Shown one piece after another: positions 26,336 through 34,773 of a stretch of 64,000 nucleotides of DNA (positions are counted from its first letter, which is position 1; every line of letters begins with the position of its first letter). The stretch lies in NCBI GenBank assembly GCA_965198095.1, contig OZ240239.1:3782001-3846000 (forward strand), read 5' to 3'. The position numbers and the translations under genes are program-made. The DNA comes from CBDFJH01 sp965198095 (GTDB lineage Bacteria; Latescibacterota; UBA2968; GCA-2709665). The notes beneath the pieces were generated by a model. The model did not search any database and was not told the origin of the DNA. It worked only from the letters and a program-made list of their open reading frames with translations.

Positions 26336-28414
26336 TCAGATGGCCCGGACCTCGAGCGTCTCGGCGGCCCACGGGGACAGCCGACGGTTCACTGCGAAAA
26401 TGCCGTTCTGGCGATCAAGGCCCGTGCCCTTGGGCATGTGGTACCATCTGTCGGGGTCGATGCCGAGTTGCGACACCTCCATGCGGCCGCTGACCGTGCG
26501 TTCCGCGTCTGAGAAATTGAACAGGTTGACGACAAAGGCGTTGTCGTCGGGCAGGACGTGCACGTGGGCCTCCTCGTGCATGCCGTAGAACTCACCCGCC
26601 TTGTAGAACCTCTCCAGCCGGCGGTAGTGCTTCATGGCCAGCTTCTGCGCCTCGGCCACTGCGGGTCTGGAGTGGGTGCCGCCGATGCCCAAGTGACGAC
26701 AGGTCGACGCATACCACCATAAGACGAGACAGTGTTCGTTGTCGTCGCGCAGATCGATGTGCAGATAGACCGGCACGTTGCAGGCAAGGTTGTAGTAGTA
26801 GAGGCTGCGCGCGCGGCCGGTCGTGATGTCTTCCATGGGCCGCCACATGAGCTCGAAGCCCCAGTTCTCGTCGAAACTTCCCGGCAGGCCGTACTTGTAG
26901 TACGCGGGTGTGTAGCGCTGGCGCGTGCCACCCGTCAGCATGTCGTGCATTTCGATGAGGACGTCCGGGTACTTCTCGTGGACCCGACGGGCCAACTCGA
27001 CGTTGGCGCGGACGTGGTCTTCCTTCCTGTAAGGCACGGGATGGCCGTGGTCCGGATTCCAGCATTCGCCGTGCCACCAGTTGCCGTCGAACATGAGAAA
27101 CACCACCCCGTCCGCGCAGTGGGCCAGGAGGCGCTCGGCGGCCTGATCCAGGTACTGTCGCGACCCGAGGCAAACCTGCCCGGGGAGGGTCCTGCCGTCT
27201 CGATCCACGCGAATTGACGCCTCGGGCCAACTCGGCACGCCGCGGCCGTCGCGCGACAGCCAGGTGGCCAGGGGACAGTGAAGAGAGACGCCGAGGCCGT
27301 AGCGCTCGCGGATGTCTCGGACGAAGCGGGCGCGCGGCCCCAGCCATTCTTCGCCCCAGAGGAACGTCCCGAAGTCGGTGTCCCATCCCGGGTCCAGATA
27401 GAGGGATTCACAGCCGTACTGCCGGGCCTTGTCCGCCTCGGCCTCCATCAGCTCCCGGGTGTAGGTGACCGGCCGCGTCATGCGAGGCTCGGGCGGGTTG
27501 CCGGGCGTCCGCAGGTTCCACTCCGCGTTGTCGTAGAGCTCATTCCAGTGCACGGGCGGGTTGTAGCCGTCGGGGAAGCGGCAGCGGTTCTCGTCGAGGA
27601 ACGCGCGGAAGGCGTAGCAGGCCCGGTCGTGACCCCCTTCTACGGTCTCGTACCGCGTCACGCCCAGCTCGATCCTCCGGCCGGGCTGGATACGGCTCAG
27701 CGCGGATGGGTCGCCCGCCACCATGGCCGAGCCTCCGAACCGCAGCGACACGACGTCCTCATCGACCTCGCAGGCCAGGGCGCTGAACTCCAAGCCTTCC
27801 TGATTGAACTTGAAGATCCCCAGGGTGTGGTCGCCGCGGGTCCAGGCCCACCCTTCGGATGCCCACTGCATCGAGGGCACGTGGCTGTAACCCAACGTGT
27901 CGTTGATGCGATGCTCCCGTCCGGGGCGGGTCAGCATGTCCGCAACCCCGAAGTCGACGTCGAACTCTGCCGGGTCCGTGGGCCGGTGGCGGAAGGGGAT
28001 CGCCACGAAGCGATCCTCAGTCATTTCGGGAAGCACAACGCCCGCGTCGTTGGTCATTTGTCTCCGCATCCCCGTAGCCAGATCCTCCAGCAGGACCGGG
28101 CCATCCGTGGCGTTGCGCAGGGCGAAGCGCTCTTCCATCACCGGTCGCTCCGCCGGCAACCTGAAGACGTGCTCAACGCTCAGCCCGGCCAGGGACCCGT
28201 TCAGCGTGAGCGCGTCGTCCTCTTGCACGACGGCCACATCGTTCAGCCATCTGGAGACGATGGCGCCCTCGTCGCCGGCGCGCAATGCCCTGTAGACGTA
28301 AGGACCGTCCGCAAGGTCGACGTCCATCGCCAAGTCCCGCAGCAGCACGTGAACGACGTTGTCCGAAACGCTTACCGTAAGCCGGTAGGCTGCGTTGCTC
28401 AGCTCGTAGATCAT
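26336..28414 (-). CDS. Clan-D glycosidase-like protein (alpha-galactosidase GH36/GH27 type)
   Basis: The 692-residue protein has an N-terminal beta-supersandwich domain (residues 1-250, ending near LSRIQPGRRIELGVTRYETV). A TIM barrel follows with YLDPGWDTDFGTFLW, GVSLHCPLATWLSRDG and FLMFDGNWWHGECWNPDH, where the Asp of MFD is the likely nucleophile as in melibiases. The C-terminal beta domain carries AHVHVLPDDNAFVVNLFNFSD. No signal peptide is seen, so it is probably cytoplasmic and acts on imported oligosaccharides. It lies 300 bases downstream of VCBS copy B on the same strand and converges with the uronate dehydrogenase-like gene. The substrate is unproven. Confidence 0.7.
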   Translation of the reverse strand: MIYELSNAAYRLTVSVSDNVVHVLLRDLAMDVDLADGPYVYRALRAGDEGAIVSRWLNDVAVVQEDDALTLNGSLAGLSVEHVFRLPAERPVMEERFALRNATDGPVLLEDLATGMRRQMTNDAGVVLPEMTEDRFVAIPFRHRPTDPAEFDVDFGVADMLTRPGREHRINDTLGYSHVPSMQWASEGWAWTRGDHTLGIFKFNQEGLEFSALACEVDEDVVSLRFGGSAMVAGDPSALSRIQPGRRIELGVTRYETVEGGHDRACYAFRAFLDENRCRFPDGYNPPVHWNELYDNAEWNLRTPGNPPEPRMTRPVTYTRELMEAEADKARQYGCESLYLDPGWDTDFGTFLWGEEWLGPRARFVRDIRERYGLGVSLHCPLATWLSRDGRGVPSWPEASIRVDRDGRTLPGQVCLGSRQYLDQAAERLLAHCADGVVFLMFDGNWWHGECWNPDHGHPVPYRKEDHVRANVELARRVHEKYPDVLIEMHDMLTGGTRQRYTPAYYKYGLPGSFDENWGFELMWRPMEDITTGRARSLYYYNLACNVPVYLHIDLRDDNEHCLVLWWYASTCRHLGIGGTHSRPAVAEAQKLAMKHYRRLERFYKAGEFYGMHEEAHVHVLPDDNAFVVNLFNFSDAERTVSGRMEVSQLGIDPDRWYHMPKGTGLDRQNGIFAVNRRLSPWAAETLEVRAI

Positions 28415-28497
28415 TTCATGCCCCCTCTTTGATGCACACGAATATCGACGGTAACGTACGAATCGGTCGCAATTAAAAAACGTGGGACAGCCTGGCG

Positions 28498-28523
28498 ACC
28501 TGCCCCGGTGGTTGTGGAATGTC
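28498..28523. repeat. Short direct repeat, left of VCBS copy B
   Basis: The segment ACCTGCCCCGGTGGTTGTGG plus AATGTC recurs with few changes at 31461-31487 on the other side of VCBS copy B, in the same orientation. I see nothing else in 28415-28691. Confidence 0.5.
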
Positions 28524-28691
28524 CGATGTGACGAGATCGTGATTGAAAACGTTGAGCCGGACGTCAGGTGCCGCTGACCTCATACGAACGGTCAAGGGGC
28601 CAACGGGATGGGTCGCTGGCCCGCGTCGAGGAACGGCCGCACTTACGGTGCACGTGTCGATGCCGGGGTTGGAATGTATGCGCGTCTCAGC

Positions 28692-31460
28692 ACGCGTCTG
28701 AAGAGCTCGGACATCACCGCTGAAGGTAGTCGATGCGGACCTGGCTCAACTGCGGCGAGCGGCAGCCGTAGCGCGAGGTAAACGTCGCGCGATACTGGAC
28801 GAAGCGCGTCGAGGGCCACAGCCGCGGGACCGGCTCGCCCGGGGTCTCGAACATCGTCCCCTCTCCTTCCGGTCCCAGCCACGGCGCCCGCTCCAGCGCT
28901 TCTTCGCTGTCGGCACAGCGGAGCTGAAACCGGATCGCCGTCGTCTCCGGCACCTCGGCCTCCCAACTGATCCGGCAGGGCCGCCGGCCGGCCGTGTCGC
29001 GGGCCGGCGAGGTGTAGCGCTCGATGGGCTCGCGCGTGTAGGCGTTGCCCGGAAGACGGGCGTTCAGGTAGTGCGGCCCCATACCGGGAAGCCGCGTCGT
29101 GCGGTCGTTCGAGAGCCCCTCCGGACCGTTCCAGAAGATCAGCGAGTCCACCACGTGGCCGATGTCGGTGCGATGACAAGACAGCATCAGGTCGATGTAG
29201 CCGTTGCGGCTCAGATCGACCGGCAGCGCGTCAAACCCGGCGTCCGCGTGCAGCTTGAGCGGATGCTCCAGGTCGAAGCTGTCCCCGTCGTTCCAGAAAA
29301 TCTGGACGGGAACGACGCGCGTCACGTCCGTCGAATAGGCCGGTACGATCAGGTCGAGACGCCCGCTGTTGTTCAAGTCGGCAACGGAGATTCTGCCCGG
29401 CGAAAAGCCGCCCTTGTAGTCCTGGGCATGGTCCCAGCCGTAGCCCCCGGGGCCGCCGTAGAAGATCGTGAAGGTGTCTTGCTTGCGCAGGTAATGTCCC
29501 TTGCTGGCGACCACCAGGTCAAGCCAGCCGTTGCCGTTCAGGTCCGCGGCGGCGGAGACCGTGCCCAACCAATCGGTCCACATCGGAATCTTCCGGGTGC
29601 GGTCGGGCGAATAGCCTTCCGGCCCGCCCAGATAGATGAGGACATACCCGCGCTTGTCCCCGACCAGGATATCCAGGTGGCCGTTTCGGGTGACGTCGGC
29701 AAGGTAGGCGGTGCCGCTGCAATAGGTCGGCAGGATGTCGTAGCGGTCGAGACTGAAGCCGTCGGGCGAACCGTAGAAGATGCGGGACGAGTTCGCCATC
29801 GTCTCCGGCTTTTCATCGTAGGTCATGATCAAGGTCAGGAGGTCGAGATAGCCGTCGCCGTTGAAATCGGCGACCTGCATGTGCGGCATAAAACAGGGCA
29901 GGTCGTAATGGTTGTCCGGGCTGAAGCCGTCCGGGCTCCCCGGGAAAACGCGCAGCCCGTCCTGCTTGCTGAAAACGAGGTCGTTCCAGCCGTTCAGGCC
30001 GAAGTCGGCGACCACGCACATGTTGGACTCTCCGCCGACCGGCAGCTCCTGCCGCCGCTCCACGCGGTAGTCCAGGTCCCTGCCGCCGAAATAGATGTAA
30101 GAGGGCAGCGTCGGGCTGGTCTTGGCGTGCCCCGTCATCGTGTTGCAGAACACGACGACCGGTCTGCCGTCGCCGTCCAGGTCGCCCGCCGTGACCCCCT
30201 CCGCCCCCATCGTGGGCAGCAGCGTACGACGCTCCGGCGACAGACCGTCCGGCCCGTTCCAGAAGACCACCGAGTCGGTATTGAAGGTCTCGGTTTCCTG
30301 GTACTTGCTGACGATCAGCTCCGGCCGGCCGTCGCCGTCCAGGTCCGCGGCGTGCGCCCAATGGGCATACTTGACCGGCAGGAACTGCCGCACCTGTCCC
30401 AGATCGTCCGCGGAGCGGATCTCCACACCGCGCAACGTCGCGATGATCAGCTCGTCGCGCCCGTCACCGTCAAGATCGGCGGCCGTGGCGAACAGCGCGC
30501 CGAAGTGGAACTCCCCGCTGAGACCTTCCGTCTGGACAAACAGCTTGTTGTCCGGACTGAAGCGCCCCCGATCGTTCCAGTAGATCTGGACCATGTTGTT
30601 GCCGCAAAACGCGATCTCCGAAAAGCCGTCGTCGTTGAAATCAGCCGTGAACACGTGGATCGCCGTATCGGTCGGCAGATGCTGGGGCGCGGCCGCGTCA
30701 AAGCCGTCTTCCGTGCCCCAGTAGATGTAGGAGTCGATCTTGTACTCGAACTCGTGGCGGAAGTTCGCGACCACCAGGTCGAGATGCCCGTCGCCGTTGA
30801 GGTCCGCCGCCGCCACCGACCTGGCGCCGATACCGATGAGGCCGTAGCGCTCGGCGGCGTCTTCGAACTGCCGGCCGGGGCCCTGCAGGTAAACGTGCAG
30901 CGGCAGCGGCCGGCCCGGGTTGTGGTGGTCCACCCAAGCGGAAGGAAAGACCAGGTCCAGGCGTCCGTCGCCGTCCACGTCGATGGCCGCGACATCGTAG
31001 GCGCCGACCGTCGGCAGGTCGGTCCGCTCACCCGTCAGCCCGCCGGGGCCGCCCCAGTAAATATGGCAGAGCAGCTCGCCCGATACCCCGTTGGCCGAGT
31101 TGACGATGATCAGGTCGAGATGACCATCGCCGTCAAGGTCGACGATGCGGCACATGTCACCGCTGTCGTTGGGCAGCTCGCGCCGTTCCCAGTCCTTGCC
31201 GTCGCCCGGGCCCGGCTTGTAGATCCAGGTCGGCCCGCGCTCATCGTAGCCCTGCGCGTTCGGCAGGACGATGTCGACGTAGCCATCGTTGTCGACGTCC
31301 GTCCGGTTGATGGTCTCGATGATGCCTTTGGCGTTCACATAAAGATTGCTGCCGCCGTCCTCGCAGCTCCCCTGCGCAAACGCATCGAAGCCGCGGTGAA
31401 CCCAAGCCTCCTGACGCTCCATCCGATCCTCCAAACGCGAATGTCCGAAATGACCCTCGG
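28692..31460. repeat. 2.77-kb direct repeat, copy B
   Basis: Partner of 17026-19794. It contains the second VCBS gene with about 40 amino-acid differences out of 902 by side-by-side reading, many of them clustered in the middle of the gene, and no insertions or deletions. Confidence 0.9.
28714..31422 (-). CDS. VCBS/FG-GAP-repeat propeller protein, copy B
   Basis: This is a 902-residue twin of the protein at 17048-19756, with the same calcium-loop repeats (DLDGDGHLDL type), the same C-terminal beta domain and the same absence of a signal peptide. The start MERQEAW at 31422 has GGAGGA just upstream. A longer frame to 31500 exists, but that extension is not conserved in copy A. Differences concentrate between about residues 460 and 680 (for example LLTLIMTY against LLAVIITY), while the first 120 residues are nearly unchanged. 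It is followed on the same strand by the glycosidase-like gene. The function is unknown; retention of both copies suggests both are expressed. Confidence 0.88.
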   Translation of the reverse strand: MERQEAWVHRGFDAFAQGSCEDGGSNLYVNAKGIIETINRTDVDNDGYVDIVLPNAQGYDERGPTWIYKPGPGDGKDWERRELPNDSGDMCRIVDLDGDGHLDLIIVNSANGVSGELLCHIYWGGPGGLTGERTDLPTVGAYDVAAIDVDGDGRLDLVFPSAWVDHHNPGRPLPLHVYLQGPGRQFEDAAERYGLIGIGARSVAAADLNGDGHLDLVVANFRHEFEYKIDSYIYWGTEDGFDAAAPQHLPTDTAIHVFTADFNDDGFSEIAFCGNNMVQIYWNDRGRFSPDNKLFVQTEGLSGEFHFGALFATAADLDGDGRDELIIATLRGVEIRSADDLGQVRQFLPVKYAHWAHAADLDGDGRPELIVSKYQETETFNTDSVVFWNGPDGLSPERRTLLPTMGAEGVTAGDLDGDGRPVVVFCNTMTGHAKTSPTLPSYIYFGGRDLDYRVERRQELPVGGESNMCVVADFGLNGWNDLVFSKQDGLRVFPGSPDGFSPDNHYDLPCFMPHMQVADFNGDGYLDLLTLIMTYDEKPETMANSSRIFYGSPDGFSLDRYDILPTYCSGTAYLADVTRNGHLDILVGDKRGYVLIYLGGPEGYSPDRTRKIPMWTDWLGTVSAAADLNGNGWLDLVVASKGHYLRKQDTFTIFYGGPGGYGWDHAQDYKGGFSPGRISVADLNNSGRLDLIVPAYSTDVTRVVPVQIFWNDGDSFDLEHPLKLHADAGFDALPVDLSRNGYIDLMLSCHRTDIGHVVDSLIFWNGPEGLSNDRTTRLPGMGPHYLNARLPGNAYTREPIERYTSPARDTAGRRPCRISWEAEVPETTAIRFQLRCADSEEALERAPWLGPEGEGTMFETPGEPVPRLWPSTRFVQYRATFTSRYGCRSPQLSQVRIDYLQR

Positions 31461-31487
31461 ACCTGCCCCCGGTCGTTGTAGAATGTC
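31461..31487. repeat. Short direct repeat, right of VCBS copy B
   Basis: ACCTGCCCCCGGTCGTTGTA plus GAATGTC resembles 28498-28523 in sequence and orientation, so copy B lies between two short direct repeats. Confidence 0.5.
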
Positions 31488-31514
31488 GGTATTCAGGCAA
31501 CTGCCAACCCGGCC

Positions 31515-31802
31515 TTACATCGACCTGATTTCATGGACCCTGGTGCTTGCGATGTATGGATTGTCTTGTGCGATTTTTTCAGCCGCGTCGAGGTCTTCCG
31601 CTTCGATGATATTGTAGCCGGTGATGCACGCCATGTCCCACGGCAGGTCTCTGGTTCCGCCTTTCGAGATTTCTCGCCCGTCGCTGAAACCGCCCTGGTC
31701 GACCTGCTTGTCGGCGATCGACTCGAACCATTCTTGCCAGGCCCCCATGATTTCGGGGGTCGGTTTCTCGAATCCGAAATGCAGAAACATAAGCTTCTTC
31801 AT
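31515..31802 (-). CDS. YCII-like small protein, copy 1
   Basis: The 95-residue protein has the ferredoxin-like layout of YCII/DGPF-domain proteins: an N-terminal strand MFLHFGFEKPTPEIMGAW, a central GGFSDGREI loop, ITGYNIIEAEDLDAAEKIAQ and a terminal HEIRSM. The biochemical role of such domains is mostly unknown; some are enzymes or sigma-factor companions. A near copy (8 differences of 95) lies at 36221. A TTGACA/TATGGT pair with 17-base spacing on the minus strand (31997 to 31969) could be its promoter. Confidence 0.75.
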   Translation of the reverse strand: MKKLMFLHFGFEKPTPEIMGAWQEWFESIADKQVDQGGFSDGREISKGGTRDLPWDMACITGYNIIEAEDLDAAEKIAQDNPYIASTRVHEIRSM

Positions 31803-31968
31803 TGCGCTTTCCCTGTTGGTGGTTTCACGCCTTCATTCGTCGCGCGATCCCAGCACCTTGAGCCGACAAGACATTCGACCAGAAGCCGTCCAGGTCGTAC
31901 CGTAGCGCCTCCATTCCTGCGCGCCAGATCAGGTCAACGCCGGTCCCCCGATGGCTGAGTTTGAACTT

Positions 31969-31997
31969 ACCATAAGTCGAGACATGCCACGTGTCAA
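31969..31997 (-). promoter_or_regulatory. Probable promoter for YCII-like copy 1
   Basis: On the minus strand TTGACA (31997-31992), a 17-base spacer and TATGGT (31974-31969), about 165 bases before the ATG at 31802. The remainder of 31803-32085 holds no gene I recognise. Confidence 0.5.
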
Positions 31998-32085
31998 GTC
32001 AATCGCGCCTGCCTCCGGTGATATTGCAGGTTCGCGTAGTGTTTAACCGAATCCATATCTAAGCCTTCGCGATTCGTCACGAGAG

Positions 32086-32424
32086 TCATCGCTTCGCTGG
32101 TGGGTCTTCCTTGTCCAGAGCCGCGATGCCAGTCAGGGCGATAGGCGGACGGTTGGGGAATTCCGCCACTAAGCGCAATGTCCCACCCATCGCTTTCACG
32201 TAGCCGTTGAGCGTGGATATCAGCAGGTCGCTGCGCTTCTCGATACGAGAGACGTTCTCCTGGTTGATCCCGAGTTCCTTCGCTACGCGTACCTGCGTCT
32301 GCTTTCGCGCCTTGCGCAGGTCGCGTAGAGACATCTCCTCGGCGATCAACGCCATCGCGCGATCCTCGACTTTCTTGCGACGCGCCCGGGGGAGCTCGTT
32401 CAGTCTCTCCGCTAGAGTCGTCAT
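32086..32424 (-). CDS. higA: HigA-type antitoxin with XRE helix-turn-helix
   Basis: The 112-residue antitoxin has MSLRDLRKARKQTQVRVAKE followed by LGINQENVSRIEKRSDLLIS, a canonical XRE helix-turn-helix, then a C-terminal strand LRLVAEF. It is encoded after its toxin (higB-higA order). The toxin frame, once corrected for a frameshift, would end in TGA overlapping this ATG, so translation was probably coupled. If the toxin is inactive, this antitoxin may persist only as a regulator. Confidence 0.85.
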   Translation of the reverse strand: MTTLAERLNELPRARRKKVEDRAMALIAEEMSLRDLRKARKQTQVRVAKELGINQENVSRIEKRSDLLISTLNGYVKAMGGTLRLVAEFPNRPPIALTGIAALDKEDPPAKR

Positions 32425-32426
32425 CT

Positions 32427-32779
32427 TGTCCTCTTCTTCTTTTTCAGCCGTTCGAGATGCGTATCGAACCTGTCGTGATCAGCTGTTTGTAAAAGCGTGT
32501 TTCGCTGGCGCCAGACTTATCACCGGCCACGAGCAGAATGCCTCTCCGCTTGGGATCAAAAGCAAAAGCGACCCGCCACGTGCCGTCTGCGGCTTGAAAG
32601 CGAAGTTCCTTCATATTGGCGTGGCGCGACCCGTTCAGGGTGTCCACCCGCGGGCGGCCGAGCGCCGGTCCGAAGGCCTCAAGAAGCTTCGCCTGCGCAA
32701 GGAACTCATCCTGCACCGCAATGGGCAGAGCATCGAATTCCGGGTCAAAGACCGGATGGAATACGATTTCCCATTCCAC
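32427..32779 (-). pseudogene. higB: HigB/RelE-type toxin with a C-terminal frameshift
   Basis: From the GTG at 32779 the protein reads EWEIVFHPVFDPEFDALP, then MKELRFQAADGTWRVAFAFD and ILLVAGDKSG, close to RelE/HigB toxins that pair with XRE antitoxins. The normal C-terminus (K-x-FY-x-x-LI-x-x-AD-x-RFD-x-HL) breaks near 32470-32478. The current frame ends ITTGSIRISNG at 32444. The other frame continues DRFDTHLERLKKKRTR and stops overlapping the antitoxin ATG. One base is missing. The last helix is lost, which may abolish activity. A sequencing error is the alternative. Confidence 0.75.
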
Positions 32780-32905
32780 AGAGCTATAATATGATCCAAA
32801 GGGCATATGTTGTCGAGCGCATTCTATCAAGCCCGATTCTGGATGCCGTCGCGTCCGGCCGCATCACTTGATTCCCTTAGAAATTTCCTTGAAAATGATC
32901 TCTTG

Positions 32906-32928
32906 GTGTAGCTACTTTGAAGCTACAC
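32906..32928. promoter_or_regulatory. Orphan dinJ-type operator (promoter relic)
   Basis: GTGTAGCT and AGCTACAC form 8-bp arms around ACTTTGA, matching the dinJ-yafQ operator at 15961-15985 in core arm sequence (GTAGCT/AGCTAC) and spacer length. ATTTCCTTGA precedes both sites. No antitoxin gene follows here, only about 400 bases without a recognisable gene before the cupin. Confidence 0.65.
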
Positions 32929-33325
32929 TGGTTCGATTCCTCCTTTTCCGCACCTTCTCATTCTCTGTTCGCCCCGTATTCTCCGCTCTTTCCGGACCGA
33001 GTCCGAAGGTCGTCCAGTGGGACCGATCCGTTTCATATCTCATGAGTTGAGCCGGAGTGACCATTTCCGGGAGTTGCGGAAGCTCGCCCTGCGCTCCGTC
33101 TTGAGCACCGGAGAGTTCGAACGGCCGCCCGATTGAAGGCTTGAAACCCGGGGTGCGTCGGAATTGTGGAAATAGGTCAAATGGTCTATCTTGCGCACCC
33201 GCCGATTCAGACCATCGTTCGACGGTCAAGGAAGACCTTCGGTGAGGGTTTGGCGGATAGACTCAGTCGGTCTCTTTCAGGTTAAGATACGTATCTCAAT
33301 TCCAACCCAAGGAGAATCAGTCACC

Positions 33326-33694
33326 ATGACCACAATATCGTTTCATAAGTCAGCGGAATGGAAGACCGGTCTCCGCCGCTTCCTTGAGTATCGGGATCTT
33401 GGCATCGTTGCGGCCAGCAACGGCAAGGTCCTCGCCCACCAAATCCGTGCCAAGGAACCTTGCGCCGGTCCAGGTGGGTGTCACGCCCACGATCTTGAGT
33501 TCCAGATGATCTACTTGCTGCGCGGCTGGGCTCGGGTCGAATTCGAAGACGTCGGTGAGGTCCGCGTCGAGGCCGGCGACAGTTGGTACCAGCCTCCCAA
33601 CATCAAGCACGAGGTGCTGGAATTCTCCGACGATTTCGAAGTGATCGAGATCTGTATGCCGGCGGAATTCCCGACCGAGGAGGTGCACCGCTGA
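33326..33694 (+). CDS. Cupin-domain protein
   Basis: The 122-residue single-domain cupin has GGCHAHDLEFQMIYLLRG, which holds the metal-binding His and Glu residues of the first cupin motif. SWYQPPNIKHEVLEFSDDFE supplies the second-motif His. Small cupins bind a metal and act as isomerases, dioxygenases or ligand sensors. AAGGAG lies 12 bases before the ATG. It is followed 57 bases later by an SDR oxidoreductase on the same strand, so the two may share a pathway. The substrate is unknown. Confidence 0.85.
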   Translation: MTTISFHKSAEWKTGLRRFLEYRDLGIVAASNGKVLAHQIRAKEPCAGPGGCHAHDLEFQMIYLLRGWARVEFEDVGEVRVEAGDSWYQPPNIKHEVLEFSDDFEVIEICMPAEFPTEEVHR

Positions 33695-33751
33695 TCCACC
33701 GGGCGGGCGCGTGCGAGCCTGCAAAAGTAGCTGCGTTCAAGGAGATGACAG

Positions 33752-34588
33752 ATGGGAAGACTGGATGGCAAGGTCGCGGCGGTCACCGGGGGCGCATCGG
33801 GCATTGGCAAAGCCACGGTACGACTGTTTGTGGAAGAGGGGGCACGGGTGGCCTTTGCCGATCGGGAGGGCGCGCGCGGTAGCGACATCGCAAAACAGAT
33901 CAGGGCCAGTGGAGCGGAAGTCCTATTTGTCAAGGCCCATATGGAGCGCGAAGCCGAGGCCATGGCCTTTATCCGCCGTACGGTAGAGCACTTCGGTCAG
34001 CTTGATATTCTCGTCAATAATGCCGCCATCCGTCTCTACCAAAGCGTGACGGAAGCCAGTGAGGAAAGCTGGGACACCATTTGGGGTGTGAACGTCAAGG
34101 GGTACGCCTTTTGCGCGAAAGCCGCCATCCCGGTCCTGCGTCGTACGGGTAACGGGAGCATTGTCAACATCGCCTCCAACAGTGCAGTGATAGCGAGCCA
34201 CAACGCGGTACAGTACGATACCACCAAAGCAGCGGTCACCGGCTTGACGCGTGCGATGGCCCGAGACCATGCCGACGATGGCATCCGGGTCAATGCGCTT
34301 TGTCCAGGACCGACCCTTACCCCCTTTCACGAGCAGCGCGCCGCCGCGGCGGGGACGGCCCTTAAGGAATTTAGGGAAGAATTTGGACGGTCCACCATGC
34401 TCAAGCGGGCGGCGACACCGCGGGAGATTGCTGCGTGTGTCCTGTTCCTGGCTTCTGACGACGCGTCCTACGTCACAGGCACCTGCCTCTTTGCGGACGG
34501 TGGTGAGACGTCCATGGGGAGCAACCGTGCAATGAAGCCATCAGATCGGGCCCGCCCCGCCCCTGACGGAGCCGACCATTCAGGATAA
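33752..34588 (+). CDS. Short-chain dehydrogenase/reductase (SDR)
   Basis: The 278-residue classical SDR has TGGASGIGKATV for cofactor binding, NNAA at about residue 90, a Ser in VNIASNSAVIAS, the catalytic QYDTTKAAV (Y-x-x-x-K) and NALCPGPTLTPF. The C-terminus FADGGETSMG is the usual SDR end; about 20 extra residues (NRAMKPSDRARPAPDG) follow and may be translated spacer. It is likely co-transcribed with the cupin. The substrate is not readable. Confidence 0.88.
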   Translation: MGRLDGKVAAVTGGASGIGKATVRLFVEEGARVAFADREGARGSDIAKQIRASGAEVLFVKAHMEREAEAMAFIRRTVEHFGQLDILVNNAAIRLYQSVTEASEESWDTIWGVNVKGYAFCAKAAIPVLRRTGNGSIVNIASNSAVIASHNAVQYDTTKAAVTGLTRAMARDHADDGIRVNALCPGPTLTPFHEQRAAAAGTALKEFREEFGRSTMLKRAATPREIAACVLFLASDDASYVTGTCLFADGGETSMGSNRAMKPSDRARPAPDGADHSG

Positions 34589-34603
34589 ACCTTCCAAAGG
34601 TCC

Positions 34604-34728
34604 TAGGCGTTCACCTCGAGCAGATGTTGACCGTGCCCCTCCTTCAGCCGGCGATAGGCGTCGGTGTCCTTGAGCGCCTCGTTCTCCTTCGCGATGTCCC
34701 AGGAGGTCTTGCCGCTCGCGCCGATAAC
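34604..34728 (-). pseudogene. Ankyrin-repeat protein C-terminal relic
   Basis: The minus-strand translation GASGKTSWDIAKENEALKDT followed by DAYRRLKEGH matches the end of ankyrin-repeat proteins (a capping repeat with TSWDIAKEN). Nothing upstream continues the repeats, so only the tail remains. Confidence 0.5.
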
Positions 34729-34773
34729 ATTTGAACCCTTTCTGCACGAAATCGTCACCCTCGTTGGGTCACG

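Noticed and set aside
29071..31617. An 848-codon plus-strand frame opposite VCBS copy B (and a shorter one opposite copy A)
   Set aside because: It is antisense to the calcium-loop repeats, and its apparent repetitive pattern (VAVEVRG-like units) is just the complement of those repeats.
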